This document shows, in pieces, positions 34,695 through 43,812 of a DNA stretch of 64,000 bases. The notes under the pieces are model-generated. The model was not told the DNA's origin and made no database searches. It saw only the letters and a list, made by a program, of their open reading frames with translations. Every line of letters starts with the position of its first letter. Position 1 is the first letter of the stretch. Origin of the DNA: Euzebya tangerina. Its GTDB lineage: Bacteria > Actinomycetota > Nitriliruptoria > Euzebyales > Euzebyaceae. Position numbers and translations under genes: made by a program. The stretch spans positions 1 to 64,000 of the forward strand of contig NZ_PPDK01000004.1 in the NCBI RefSeq assembly GCF_003074135.1, written 5' to 3'.

Positions 34695-35840
34695 TCAGGC
34701 CGCGAGCTCCGCCAGCACCGCTACGACCCGGTCGACCTGCTCGCCCGTCATCGTCGGGAACAGTGGCAGGGAGAGGATCTGGTCCCCGGCGCTCGAGGCG
34801 ACGGGGAAGTCCTCGTCGGTCAGCTGGTACGTGTCGCGGTAGTAGGAGTGCCGGTGCAGCGGTCGGTAGTGGATGCTGGTGCTGATCCCCCGGTCGTTCA
34901 GCGCCGCGGCCACAGCGTCCCGCTCCATCCCGAAGGTCTCACGGTCGATGGCGACGACCAGCAGGTGCCAAGCATGGGAGCGGTCCGGCCGTCGGGCCAG
35001 GGTCCGTACACCAGGGACGTGTGCAAGCGCCGTGACGTACTGCTCCGCGTGGCCCGCCCGCTGCGCCGCCAAGTCAGCGGCCTTATCGAGCTGGGCCAGG
35101 CCGATCGCCGCCGCCAGATCGGTCATGTTGTACTTGAAGCCGGGCTGGGCCACGTCGTAGGTGGAGGGACCGCTGGCGAACCGGCGCCAGGCGTCCTTGG
35201 ACATGCCGTGGAGGCGCATCACGCGCGCGCGCTCGGCCAGCTCGGCGTCATCGGTGGTGAGCATGCCGCCCTCGCCCGTGGTTATGGTCTTGTTGGCGTA
35301 GAAGGAGAAGCACGTGGCTCGGCTGAGGGAGCCGATGGTGTGCTCGCGGTAGGTTCCGGGGAAGCAGTGCGCGGAGTCCTCCACGACCGCGGCGCCGACT
35401 GACTCGGCGGCGGAGGTGATGCGGTCCATCTCCGCCGGCTGGCCCGCGTAGTGGACGGGCACGACGGCCTTGGTCCGCTCGGAAAGGACGTCGACGAGTT
35501 GGTCGGGGTCCATTCCGAGCGTGTCGGCCTCGACGTCGACCAGGACCGGGTCGGCGCCGAGGTGGCGGACGACCGCCGCGGTGGCGGTGAAGGTCATGGC
35601 CGGCACGACGACCTGGTCGCCGGTGCCGACGCCCAGTCCTTCGAGCGCCAGGTGGAGGGCGGCGGTGCACGAGTTGACCGAGACGGCGTGCTCGGCACCG
35701 ACGGCCTCGGCAAACCGGCTCTCGAACGCCGCACACTGCGGCCCGGTGGTCAGCCAGCCGCTCTCCAGGCTGCTGACGGCCCCGTGGAGCTCAGCCTGGT
35801 CGAACGCGGGCCGGTGGAACGGGATCGGGTCGGCGCTCAC
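34695..35840 (-). CDS. DegT/DnrJ/EryC1-type sugar aminotransferase
   Basis: The 381-residue PLP enzyme has the family start PIPFHRPAFDQAELHGAVSS, the VNSCTAALHLALEGLG cofactor-phosphate loop, EDSAHCFPG (Asp for the pyridinium) and SFYANKTITTGEGGMLTTDD with the catalytic Lys. It transfers an amino group to a keto sugar nucleotide, probably the product of the CapD-like dehydratase. The start is GTG at 35840, overlapping the sulfotransferase stop by 4 bp; the frame continues upstream only as a shadow of that gene. Confidence 0.92.
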   Translation of the reverse strand: MSADPIPFHRPAFDQAELHGAVSSLESGWLTTGPQCAAFESRFAEAVGAEHAVSVNSCTAALHLALEGLGVGTGDQVVVPAMTFTATAAVVRHLGADPVLVDVEADTLGMDPDQLVDVLSERTKAVVPVHYAGQPAEMDRITSAAESVGAAVVEDSAHCFPGTYREHTIGSLSRATCFSFYANKTITTGEGGMLTTDDAELAERARVMRLHGMSKDAWRRFASGPSTYDVAQPGFKYNMTDLAAAIGLAQLDKAADLAAQRAGHAEQYVTALAHVPGVRTLARRPDRSHAWHLLVVAIDRETFGMERDAVAAALNDRGISTSIHYRPLHRHSYYRDTYQLTDEDFPVASSAGDQILSLPLFPTMTGEQVDRVVAVLAELAA

Positions 35841-36676
35841 GAGTCCGCAAGGTAGCCGAGGGCCTGGAGTTGGGGCCGCAGGATGGCCATGACCTCCTTC
35901 TGCTCCCCGAGGCCGGACCCCTGGTGCTTGCCGACGTTGGCCGTCGTGATGCGGGATGCGGCCGTGACCACACCATCGACGTCCCGGACCTCTAACTGCT
36001 CGGCCAACTCGGTGAGTCGGGCGGCCGGATTCTCCACGAGATCCTCGTACCGGACCTCGACCGTGTTCGGGGGAAGCAGGTGCCGATGGTCCAGGTACGC
36101 CTGGACGGTGCGGGCCCACTGCTGTGCGCACACATGGGCCAGGGGGAGCGACGCGACGTCCTGCGCCATCCCCCGGTAGGCCGGTCCCCAGCTGGACGTG
36201 TGCGTCCGCGAGAGCCGCTGACGGACGATGCGGGACAGGTACTTGCCGAGGTACTGCGGGTTCTCGCGAACCGGGAAGCCGACCAGCTTCGGCCAAAGGT
36301 CCCGTGCTGCTGAGGGGGTGGTCCAACTCCGCATGGCCGACTCCGTCACGTCCCTCCCATCCCGGAACAGCCAGATGTACTGGGCGTTCGGGAGGACCCT
36401 GCGGACGAACGGGATGCGTAATGGGTTCGAGACCGTCTTCTCCACCACTCGAGCGTCGCCGTCAGCCATCCGCTGGATCTGCGATCTAATGAACGGTGCC
36501 GCCTGGTCGGCGGAGTCTTCAGGGAGTTCATCGTGCGGCAGTGACTCATTCCCTGCGCGCCAGACGTAATTGATGTCGAAGGGCACCACGGAGAGGTCCT
36601 TCGCGCCTCCCAGTACGTCTCGCAGCACCTTCGTGCCGGATCGGGCAGCCCCGAGCAAAACGACGGTGTCCTTCAT
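35837..36676 (-). CDS. Sulfotransferase family protein (1 of 3)
   Basis: The 279-residue soluble protein has the 5'-phosphosulfate-binding loop at its N-terminus (VVLLGAARSGTKVLRDVLGG) and an RDGRDVTESAMRSW segment near residue 110, equivalent to the 3'-phosphate-binding motif. It would transfer sulfate from PAPS to a glycan or lipid. ATG at 36676 lies directly before the first strand; GTG at 36700 would add eight residues. It is first in the leftward unit sulfotransferase, DegT, sugar transferase, BY-kinase, DUF4012. Confidence 0.85.
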   Translation of the reverse strand: MKDTVVLLGAARSGTKVLRDVLGGAKDLSVVPFDINYVWRAGNESLPHDELPEDSADQAAPFIRSQIQRMADGDARVVEKTVSNPLRIPFVRRVLPNAQYIWLFRDGRDVTESAMRSWTTPSAARDLWPKLVGFPVRENPQYLGKYLSRIVRQRLSRTHTSSWGPAYRGMAQDVASLPLAHVCAQQWARTVQAYLDHRHLLPPNTVEVRYEDLVENPAARLTELAEQLEVRDVDGVVTAASRITTANVGKHQGSGLGEQKEVMAILRPQLQALGYLADS

Positions 36677-36793
36677 CGCGGGGAGCGTAGCGGTCGCCAC
36701 CTGCTGATCAGCCCGGCTTGAGCGTCAGCCGAGACATGCGCGCACCGTCCGTCCTGGGCTGCATTCCCGCAAGCCGACCCTACTCTGCGGGCC

Positions 36794-37537
36794 ATGCATG
36801 CGAACGCCGATCGGACGCCCCTGCGATACCGATGGTCCCACCATCATCCCGTTCACCGCGCCGCAGTGCGAACCGCGAATGGTGTCCTCTCGCGCATCCC
36901 CGCTGAGACCAAGTACTCGATGAGCGGCCTGTTCCGCCGGAACAAGCTGCCGTACAGCCTCATCAATCCCGACAGCATCGTGATCCAGATCGGGGCGCCC
37001 TCGGACACGCTGCACGCCGGCCGGGCACGCTCCATGCACTTCGCTCGTCTCACCTCGCCGCGGGGCCATGCCGTCGTCATGGAGCCGGATCCCGCCAGCG
37101 CGGCAGCCTTCACCATGATGGCTTCGGAGTTCGGGCTGACCCACTGCGACGTGGTGGAGGCCGGGGCTTGGTCACGTCCCGAGCGACTTCGCTTCCGCAT
37201 CGACCCCGCCCACCCGGCGACGAACTTCACCGAGGGCCGCGTGCAGTACGACGCAGAGGAGCTCACACGCTATGAGGTCGTCGAAATAGAAGCCCGCCCG
37301 GTGGACGAGGTCGTAGCTGAGCTCGGCTTGCCCCGAGTCGACCTGGTCAGCATCACCACCAACGGCGCAGAGTCGGAGATTCTGGCCGGCATGGCAGAGA
37401 CGATGGCCATGGGCTTGCGGTACGTCTCACTGGCGCGGACGGACGACGGCTACATCGAGCTGATGCGTGAGTACGGCTTCGCGTTCCTCGGCCACGACGA
37501 CAGAGGGTTCACCTTCTGCCGGGACAGCGGTCAGTGA
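36794..37537 (+). CDS. FkbM-family methyltransferase
   Basis: The 247-residue protein fits FkbM SAM-dependent methyltransferases. It has a SAM-binding start (SIVIQIGAPSDTLHAGRARS), the acidic end of the second strand (AVVMEPDPASAAAF), VDLVSITTNGAESEILAGM and a C-terminal YGFAFLGHDD. These enzymes O-methylate sugars. It opens a rightward four-gene operon with 4-bp overlaps (methyltransferase, acyltransferase, glycosyltransferase, polymerase). It is divergent from the first sulfotransferase, so both promoters lie in about 117 bp. Confidence 0.85.
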   Translation: MHANADRTPLRYRWSHHHPVHRAAVRTANGVLSRIPAETKYSMSGLFRRNKLPYSLINPDSIVIQIGAPSDTLHAGRARSMHFARLTSPRGHAVVMEPDPASAAAFTMMASEFGLTHCDVVEAGAWSRPERLRFRIDPAHPATNFTEGRVQYDAEELTRYEVVEIEARPVDEVVAELGLPRVDLVSITTNGAESEILAGMAETMAMGLRYVSLARTDDGYIELMREYGFAFLGHDDRGFTFCRDSGQ

Positions 37538-38175
37538 CGAACCGTTTCTCGGTCGGCGTCGCCAGGGAGCGGGCCCTGGCCGCGCCCTGGAAGGTCGCGA
37601 CGGAGGTGCGCCGGCTGCTGTTCGGCGGGTTCTTCGGCCTCTACCTGCGCCTGTGGCAGGTCGAGCGGGGCAAGCAGGTCCGACTCTACGGTCGCCCGGT
37701 CATCCGACGCCATGAGGGCAGTCAGATCGTACTCGGGAACCGGGTGACCCTTCGGAGCTGGTTCACCTCCAACCCGCTCGGTATCCGACGACCGTGCCTG
37801 CTCTCGACTTGGACAGCCGACGCCCAGATCCGGCTCGCGGATGACGTCAAGGCCAGCGGGGTGACGATCGTCGCCTGGGAGCGCGTAGAGATCGGGCAGC
37901 GAGTCCGAATCGGGGCCAACTGCACAATCGTGGACGCCGACTTCCATCCGCTGCGACCAGATGAGCGCTCCGTCGACCCCCGCCAGTCGCGGACGGCCCC
38001 GACGATCGTGGGCGACGACGTCTTCATCGGCATGGGATCGATCGTGTTGAAAGGCGTGACGATAGGAGTTGGTGCGGTCGTGGGTGCCGGCTCTGTGGTG
38101 GCGGGTGACGTACCAGCCGGGGCGATCGTGGCGGGGAACCCGGCCCGAACCATCTCCCGAGACGAACTGACATGA
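37534..38175 (+). CDS. Left-handed beta-helix acyltransferase
   Basis: The 213-residue protein carries hexapeptide repeats (VRIGANCTIVDADFHPL, VGDDVFIGMGSIVLKGVTIG, VGAVVGAGSVVAGDVPAGAI), diagnostic of trimeric sugar O- or N-acyltransferases. The DADFHP motif is typical of the maltose/galactoside acetyltransferase branch. It probably acetylates a sugar of the repeating unit. It starts at GTG within a GTGA overlap with the methyltransferase, and its stop overlaps the glycosyltransferase start (ATGA). Confidence 0.9.
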   Translation: MTNRFSVGVARERALAAPWKVATEVRRLLFGGFFGLYLRLWQVERGKQVRLYGRPVIRRHEGSQIVLGNRVTLRSWFTSNPLGIRRPCLLSTWTADAQIRLADDVKASGVTIVAWERVEIGQRVRIGANCTIVDADFHPLRPDERSVDPRQSRTAPTIVGDDVFIGMGSIVLKGVTIGVGAVVGAGSVVAGDVPAGAIVAGNPARTISRDELT

Positions 38176-39380
38176 CCCCGGCGCCGCTCGTCCGCTTCAT
38201 AAGCACCTACGAGAACCCGACTTCGTACTACCGCGACCTGATCCCGAGTCTTGCGGAGCATGGCTTCGCCGTGGATGTTCTGATGAGCCGGACCGAGTAC
38301 CGCGGCGGCCGGGGACCGCTGGAGGAAGCGATTGCTCACGATCGCGTCAGCGTCTCTCGGGTGTGGTCCCCGGCCCGGATGGCGTCCTCTCCGATCCGCA
38401 AGGTCATGGCCATGATCACGTTCATGCTGGGCGCCGTCCGTCGGACACTGCAGGGGCCCCCGGCGGCCGTCAACATCTTCTTCACTACGCCGCCGTTGTT
38501 CGCGCTGTGGGGGATCGTCCTGCAGTCCCTCGGCCGCGGGACGTGCTGCGCGATGATCATGGACATCTACCCCGACGTGTTGGTGGCCGATGGGCGGCTC
38601 CCGCACGACGGCGTCATGACCCGTGTGCTGTCCGCGGCCGCCCGTCTGGTGTGGCGGCGAGCCAGCGCCGTCGTCGTAATCGGCCGCGATATGGAACAGC
38701 TGGTGCTCGGTTCAGGGGCTCCCCCCGAACGAGTTCACGTCATCAGAAACTGGGCTCACGAGGCGACACGGGAGGCGCCGCCTACCGAGTCGAACGGGCT
38801 ACGCGAAGAGCTCGGCCTGACCGAAGAGTTCGTCGTGTCCTACGTCGGCAACTTCGGGGTCTCCCACACGTTCGACGAGGTGCTGGAGGTCGCGGAGCAA
38901 CTCTGTGATCGCGACGACCTCACCTTCGTCTTCGTCGGTGAGGGCGCTCGACGGCCACAACTCGCTGACGCTGCCGCGCGGCTGCGCAACGTCTACCTCC
39001 TGCCGTTCCAGCCAGAATCGCGGCTGATCGAGGCGCTTCGCCTCGGGAACGTGAACCTGGTCACGCTGCGGCCGGAGTTCGCCGGCCTGGTTGTCCCGTC
39101 AAAGGCGTACGGGGCCCTCGCAGCTGGCCGGCCGCTGCTGTACGTGGGACCGCGCGACTCCGAACTGGCACTGGTGGTCACCGACCTGGCCGTCGGTGTG
39201 CAGACCGAGCCGGGCCACAGCGACGGCCTTCTTTCGGCGGTCGAACGTCTTCGAGACGAACCGTCGATGGCTGCGGCGATGGGCGAACGCGCGGCCTTCG
39301 TCGCCAGGGAGGACTTCGGGGTCGAGCGAGCACTTCGATCGTGGAGCGAGTTGCTCGGTACCTTGGCTGCTTCAGGATGA
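38172..39380 (+). CDS. Glycosyltransferase family 4, WbuB-like
   Basis: The 402-residue cytoplasmic GT-B glycosyltransferase begins TPAPLVRFISTYENPTSYYR, has a central acceptor-binding region with MIMDIYPDVLVADGRLP, and a donor domain with VVSYVGNFGVSHTFDEVLEV and LVVPSKAYGALAAGRPLLYV. This is the layout of WbuB-type enzymes that add amino sugars during O-antigen or capsule synthesis. It lies between the acyltransferase and the polymerase with 4-bp overlaps at both ends. Confidence 0.9.
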   Translation: MTPAPLVRFISTYENPTSYYRDLIPSLAEHGFAVDVLMSRTEYRGGRGPLEEAIAHDRVSVSRVWSPARMASSPIRKVMAMITFMLGAVRRTLQGPPAAVNIFFTTPPLFALWGIVLQSLGRGTCCAMIMDIYPDVLVADGRLPHDGVMTRVLSAAARLVWRRASAVVVIGRDMEQLVLGSGAPPERVHVIRNWAHEATREAPPTESNGLREELGLTEEFVVSYVGNFGVSHTFDEVLEVAEQLCDRDDLTFVFVGEGARRPQLADAAARLRNVYLLPFQPESRLIEALRLGNVNLVTLRPEFAGLVVPSKAYGALAAGRPLLYVGPRDSELALVVTDLAVGVQTEPGHSDGLLSAVERLRDEPSMAAAMGERAAFVAREDFGVERALRSWSELLGTLAASG

Positions 39381-40882
39381 GTTCTACCGTCCCGCCCAGC
39401 AGCCGAGACTTCACGAAAGCGCGTCTCAACGGTCTGGGCATTGCCCTGGGCAGCATCGTGCTGGGTGCCATGAGCCTCCTGGCTGCCCCGTGGCAGGAGT
39501 GGAGCGTCGTAGTCACGATCGGCGCCCTGTGCCTGGCCGGGATCGCCCTCACCCTCGGGCCGAACGCAGACCCGTTCTCCCCCTGGAGCATGGTCTTCTA
39601 CTCTGCCGCAGTGGGGATCGGTATCCGATCCGTGTACGTCGCCGAGCAGGGTGAGGCTGCGCGGAGCCTCTTCGTCCTAGACTCAATCGGCCAGGAGTGG
39701 GTCTATCCCGGTCTGCTGCTGTGCCTCGGCCTCTTCCTGACCGGCCTTGCCTACCGGGCCTCGAGCGGCCAGGTCAGACGGAAGTTTGTGGTGCCTTCTG
39801 CGTTCTCCCCGCGCCCTCAGCAGGTGTACCTGGCCGTCGCCATCTTCTCAATCATCGGTCTGGGTGGCTTCCTCGCGTACGTCGACGCGACCACCGGCTT
39901 CAACTTCACGTTGATCAGTGGCAAGCGGTCAACGATCGAGACCAGTTTGGTCGGGGTCGAAACATCCTTTCAGAGTTACGAGCACTTGCGCTTCGTGCAC
40001 TTCGCTGCCGTCGCTGCGTTCGTGGTCCTCCTCGCGTTCTGGACCGAACCCGGCCAACGGTGGACTCCAGCACGGCGATTCGCAGTCGGGCTCACAGCAC
40101 TCAATGCGCTGAGCTTCCCGTTCTTCGCCAGCCAACGCTCCGGCTTTCTGGCCGTCCCATTGATGGGCTTCGCCATCCTGCACATGCGTGGCAGATCCAT
40201 CTCTTGGATTCGACTCACTGCGGCGGGCATGGCCGCGGTCGTCACCATCGGCATCCTCACGGGCTTCCGCTCAACACGCGCGGAGTCCGTGGAATCGGCG
40301 CTCACCACCATCACGTCCCCTGCAGCACTAGACGCGTTGATCCTCAATCGCAACTTCCTCGACCTGTCCAAGACGGTCCACGTAATAAACTCTGTGGGCG
40401 TCCAACTCGAACCGGCCAATGGAACGACATACCTAAGTTATCTCTACGCCCCTATTCCGCGAGCTATCTGGCCAGGCAAGCCGAGCATCGCGCCAGGACC
40501 GATCATCGGCCGCGAGATCTACGGGCTTCGCAGGAGCGGCGTGCCGCCCGGCTACTACGCGGAGGCCTACTGGAACTTCGGCCTGCTCGGTCTACTAATC
40601 GGATCTCCGATCCTCGGCTGGGCACTGCGCCGAGGGGAGTTGGCCTTCCGCGCCGGGGGCAACGAATCCATTCCGGGCGTGTGCCTATACGTGGTGGTGG
40701 TGCTCCAGTTCGGCGAGTTAGCCGTTGGCGCTGGACTCGGACCGGCCGTCTTCGGCGCCGCAAGCGATGTCGTCATGCTGCTCGCACTTCTGTTCGTGGC
40801 GAACAGCCTATCCGCACCGATCGGGAGGCCAGTCGTCTTGGCCAGGGCCCTGGGTCGGAGAGAGGACTTCGCGACTAGCTGA
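39377..40882 (+). CDS. Probable oligosaccharide repeat-unit polymerase (Wzy-like)
   Basis: The 501-residue protein has about ten membrane helices and a long loop near 335-400 (FLDLSKTVHVINSVGVQLEP, PIPRAIWPGKPSIAPG, PGYYAEAYWNFGLLGLLIG). The R-x-x-x-P-K and 'W-N-F-G-x-x-G' elements occur in O-antigen polymerases. It would join lipid-linked repeat units outside the membrane, under control of the BY-kinase/Wzz protein. It starts at ATG 39377 within an ATGA overlap. Base composition is slightly more AT-rich than the neighbours, as usual for polymerase genes. Confidence 0.82.
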   Translation: MSSTVPPSSRDFTKARLNGLGIALGSIVLGAMSLLAAPWQEWSVVVTIGALCLAGIALTLGPNADPFSPWSMVFYSAAVGIGIRSVYVAEQGEAARSLFVLDSIGQEWVYPGLLLCLGLFLTGLAYRASSGQVRRKFVVPSAFSPRPQQVYLAVAIFSIIGLGGFLAYVDATTGFNFTLISGKRSTIETSLVGVETSFQSYEHLRFVHFAAVAAFVVLLAFWTEPGQRWTPARRFAVGLTALNALSFPFFASQRSGFLAVPLMGFAILHMRGRSISWIRLTAAGMAAVVTIGILTGFRSTRAESVESALTTITSPAALDALILNRNFLDLSKTVHVINSVGVQLEPANGTTYLSYLYAPIPRAIWPGKPSIAPGPIIGREIYGLRRSGVPPGYYAEAYWNFGLLGLLIGSPILGWALRRGELAFRAGGNESIPGVCLYVVVVLQFGELAVGAGLGPAVFGAASDVVMLLALLFVANSLSAPIGRPVVLARALGRREDFATS

Positions 40883-40905
40883 TCGGCATCGCTCCTCCCA
40901 TGGAG

Positions 40906-41688
40906 CTACGGCTCGGGCGGGTAGTCCGCTATCCCGTACTCCTCAGCCAGACGGGCGTAGGTCTCTCGCTCTGTCGAACCGAAGACCACACGCCAATCAC
41001 GGCCCCTCGACGAGCCGACCGCCACATATCCCGGACCGAACCGATCCCCATCCAGACCCTCCTCAGCCTCGACCTTTCGAATGCGGTCGATCCTCGCGTA
41101 CTCGACCGCGGACCGGACCCGGTCGGTCGTCACGTCGATGTCGAGCGACTGCATGGTGGCTGCCAGCGTTTCTTGTGGAGTTGCGCGCAGTTCCTCGTAC
41201 CGCACGATCACGCTCGCCCGGCCCTGCCACGATCGGCGGTGCCGACTCCAGGCCGGTACACCCCGCTGCACGTCCTGAAGGAAGGCGTTGAAGCTTCCGG
41301 CGTACGGCCGGACGGTGGACTTGCTCGCCATCTCGTAGTACGAAAGCGCCGCATTCCGCGGGTCCCGAACCAGGAGAACGGTCCGACCAGGCCTCGCCAT
41401 GACGATCCGTCGGTACGGCAAGTGCGTCTTCACGAATCGCGGAATCTGACGGTGTGTCCAGGGCTCTGACAGGTCAGAGAGCCCCAAGCTCGGCATGAGG
41501 TCAGGAAGGTCGCGCAAGACGCCATGGTGATCACGCGGATCCAGCAGTCCCAGCAGCAGCAGCCTGAACCAGGTGTTGCCTGAACGGGGGTAGGAGGTGA
41601 GGAAGATATCGTTGCGGCGGAGATGTGCGACACCTTGCGCATGGCGAAGGAGGCTGCTGACTCGCCGACGGACCGGTACCCCGCTCAT
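40906..41688 (-). CDS. Sulfotransferase family protein (2 of 3)
   Basis: The 260-residue protein shows the PAPS loop IFLTSYPRSGNTWFRLLLLG near residue 28 and VLLVRDPRNAALSYYEMAS near 110, the two classical cofactor motifs of Sulfotransfer_1. FVKTHLPYRRIV is also typical. The C-terminus is basic (SSRGRDWRVVF), as in the RKG-x-x-G-x-W loop. ATG at 41688 overlaps the upstream sulfotransferase stop by 4 bp; the longer frame is a shadow of that gene. It is last in the leftward operon from 46089. Confidence 0.9.
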   Translation of the reverse strand: MSGVPVRRRVSSLLRHAQGVAHLRRNDIFLTSYPRSGNTWFRLLLLGLLDPRDHHGVLRDLPDLMPSLGLSDLSEPWTHRQIPRFVKTHLPYRRIVMARPGRTVLLVRDPRNAALSYYEMASKSTVRPYAGSFNAFLQDVQRGVPAWSRHRRSWQGRASVIVRYEELRATPQETLAATMQSLDIDVTTDRVRSAVEYARIDRIRKVEAEEGLDGDRFGPGYVAVGSSRGRDWRVVFGSTERETYARLAEEYGIADYPPEP

Positions 41689-42524
41689 GATCCCTGCAGG
41701 GTCGGCCAACACGAGCTGGTGATCCCCTGCTCGTCGGCGAAGGCTGTCGTGGAATCCAGAAGGGTCGAGCGAAGGTCGTCGCGTAGTCGCTGGGGCATCT
41801 CCGGCCTCGCGCTTCCGTCGCGCAGTATCACTCGCTTCATCCCACGGCGTACGGCGCCCGGAATCAGCCGTCTTCCGAACTCGGCGTAGAGGGGATGGCG
41901 AAGGGTGGCCCCCAACCGCCCCGCGGCGACCCTGTTGCCTCCACCTTGGTTGTAGATCTGGTCGGGCTCCGTTGTGGAAACCCCGTGATGGTCGACACCC
42001 AAGAACGCGCAAAGGTCGGCCACGACGCCTAGGCGATTGCGCACGTACTCCTCGAAGACGACTACACGAATGTTGTCCGACGAGAAGACCGCCTGCCACG
42101 CGGCGAGTTGGCGGCCGTACTCGGAGGCGCCGACGATCTCGGGGTGTTCTCGCAGTGCGTCTTTCAAGCTAGAGGCGCAAAGACCCCGGACCGCCCAGTG
42201 ATGGTGGTGGGATAGCGCTCTGTCGATCGGGTCACGCACCAAGTAGATGATGCGCAGGTCGGAACCGAAGACATCGCGCCCACGAGTCGGCACACCCGGA
42301 TGGAGCTCCTCGATCGAGTACATCGTGCTGAAGTCGCGGAGCAAGGTGCTCTCGTCCGGCTGATTTCGGGTGTACTGCTCCCTCAGCCGTACCGTCGACC
42401 GATCGTGCAGCAGGAATCCAGGCTCCTTGGTCGGGCTGCGACCGATGGCGGGAACTCGACCCAGATCCTCGTACAGACTGGTGGTGCCCGCCTTCATGGC
42501 ACCGATCACCAAGAAGTCAGTCAC
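41685..42524 (-). CDS. Sulfotransferase family protein (3 of 3)
   Basis: The 279-residue protein has FLVIGAMKAGTTSLYEDLGR at the N-terminus and IIYLVRDPIDRALSHHHHWA near residue 95, the heparan-sulfate-type sulfotransferase signatures for PAPS. SPTKEPGFLLHD fits the same branch. GTG at 42524 overlaps the flippase end by 8 bp; TTG at 42530 is an alternative. It is likely to sulfate the polysaccharide exported by the adjacent flippase, or its lipid-linked precursor. Confidence 0.9.
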   Translation of the reverse strand: MTDFLVIGAMKAGTTSLYEDLGRVPAIGRSPTKEPGFLLHDRSTVRLREQYTRNQPDESTLLRDFSTMYSIEELHPGVPTRGRDVFGSDLRIIYLVRDPIDRALSHHHHWAVRGLCASSLKDALREHPEIVGASEYGRQLAAWQAVFSSDNIRVVVFEEYVRNRLGVVADLCAFLGVDHHGVSTTEPDQIYNQGGGNRVAAGRLGATLRHPLYAEFGRRLIPGAVRRGMKRVILRDGSARPEMPQRLRDDLRSTLLDSTTAFADEQGITSSCWPTLQGS

Positions 42525-43812
42525 TCCCAACCGCCTCGCTCGTGGATGCGCGAACAGAGCGCAGAGTGAGAGGAATCGTCACGACCAGTCGGGCCAAGCC
42601 TCCAAGCGCCACCGCCACTGCCCCTCCGACTGCTCCGCTCCTCGTGACCAACCACCACGCGGTCAAACCGGTGGTGGCGGCCGCCACGGTGTCGATGGTC
42701 AGGTACACCTCGAAGCGCCGAGCCGCCTGCAACGGCTTGGCGAAGAACTGACCCACGATGTTAAGGCTGACGCCCAAGGCGAAGGCGACGAGCAGGTCAC
42801 GATCGGCGTACTCCGGCCCGATCAGGGAGAGCAGCGGTGGCCCGATCGTGATCGAGAACACCAGCAGGCCACCCGCGATGACCACACCCGTCGCGACCAA
42901 GAGTCGGAGATCACGCATGACGTCTCCTGCTCGACCATCGGCGAGTGCTTTGGACATCCTCGCCACCACGATGGCCGACACCGCACCGGCCACGATCGAA
43001 ACGCCGTTCATCAGCGTCCCAACCGTGGCGTACACCCCGAGAGCCGAGAGCCCCACGATCTGCTCGACCGCGAACCGCGGGATGTTGAAGTGCAGCGAGG
43101 TCACAAACCCGTCGGCCCCGAGGGACCAGGTCCGCTTGACGAGCCCTCTGATGGCTCCCCACGACAGGGGATCGGTGGATAGCAGTGGTCCGACGCCGAA
43201 TCGGTTCCACTCACGGACAGCGAGCGTCAACCAGATCGCTGCGACGCCACCGACTGCTACGGCCGCCGACGCGCCGGCAGCCAACAGCACGAGCGACGCC
43301 ACGACGCCGAGAAGGCCGCGGATGGCCAGCGCCCGTCCGACAGCGTCCCCGTTCTGCGACCGTAGACCGAAGCCGTAGGCGAGGTTGCTGAGCGAGTCCG
43401 CCGCTCGGTAAGCGACGACCATCAAGCCGACCAAGAACGCCGAACCCTCGGTCTGAAGCCGCAACACCACGATCAGCGCAACCGCGGTGATGACCACGCT
43501 CCCCCTCCGGAACGCCCGGTACCGCACCGTCGGAACCTCGTGCTGTGCGTCGGTCGCGACCGAGATACGGAGATTGAGGTCGGTGAGCAGGTACAGCGGC
43601 GTCGCGAGGGCAAGGGCGTACGCCACCTCCCCGACGTCGCTCGGCGTCAGGAACGTCGCGAGGGCGGCGAGCAGAAGGAACTGTGCTGCTCCGTACACGA
43701 TGTTGCCGCCGGCCAGCCAGGTCGATTGCCGTTGCAAGGTGGGCCTGCCGCTTCTGCTGGATTGCACGCGAGCCGGAGGATCGGGCTGCTCGTCAGGGTC
43801 GTGAGATCGCAC
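42517..43812 (-). CDS. Oligosaccharide flippase (Wzx-like)
   Basis: The 431-residue membrane protein has about twelve hydrophobic helices and the MOP-superfamily start WLAGGNIVYGAAQFLLLAAL, followed by LATFLTPSDVGEVAYALA. Other family features are GLSALGVYATVGTLMNGVSI and the C-terminal VGGAVAVALGGLARLVV. It would move lipid-linked repeat units to the outer face. GTG 43812 lies 20 bp inside the end of the upstream glycosyltransferase gene, so translation is coupled. Confidence 0.88.
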   Translation of the reverse strand: MRSHDPDEQPDPPARVQSSRSGRPTLQRQSTWLAGGNIVYGAAQFLLLAALATFLTPSDVGEVAYALALATPLYLLTDLNLRISVATDAQHEVPTVRYRAFRRGSVVITAVALIVVLRLQTEGSAFLVGLMVVAYRAADSLSNLAYGFGLRSQNGDAVGRALAIRGLLGVVASLVLLAAGASAAVAVGGVAAIWLTLAVREWNRFGVGPLLSTDPLSWGAIRGLVKRTWSLGADGFVTSLHFNIPRFAVEQIVGLSALGVYATVGTLMNGVSIVAGAVSAIVVARMSKALADGRAGDVMRDLRLLVATGVVIAGGLLVFSITIGPPLLSLIGPEYADRDLLVAFALGVSLNIVGQFFAKPLQAARRFEVYLTIDTVAAATTGLTAWWLVTRSGAVGGAVAVALGGLARLVVTIPLTLRSVRASTSEAVGSD

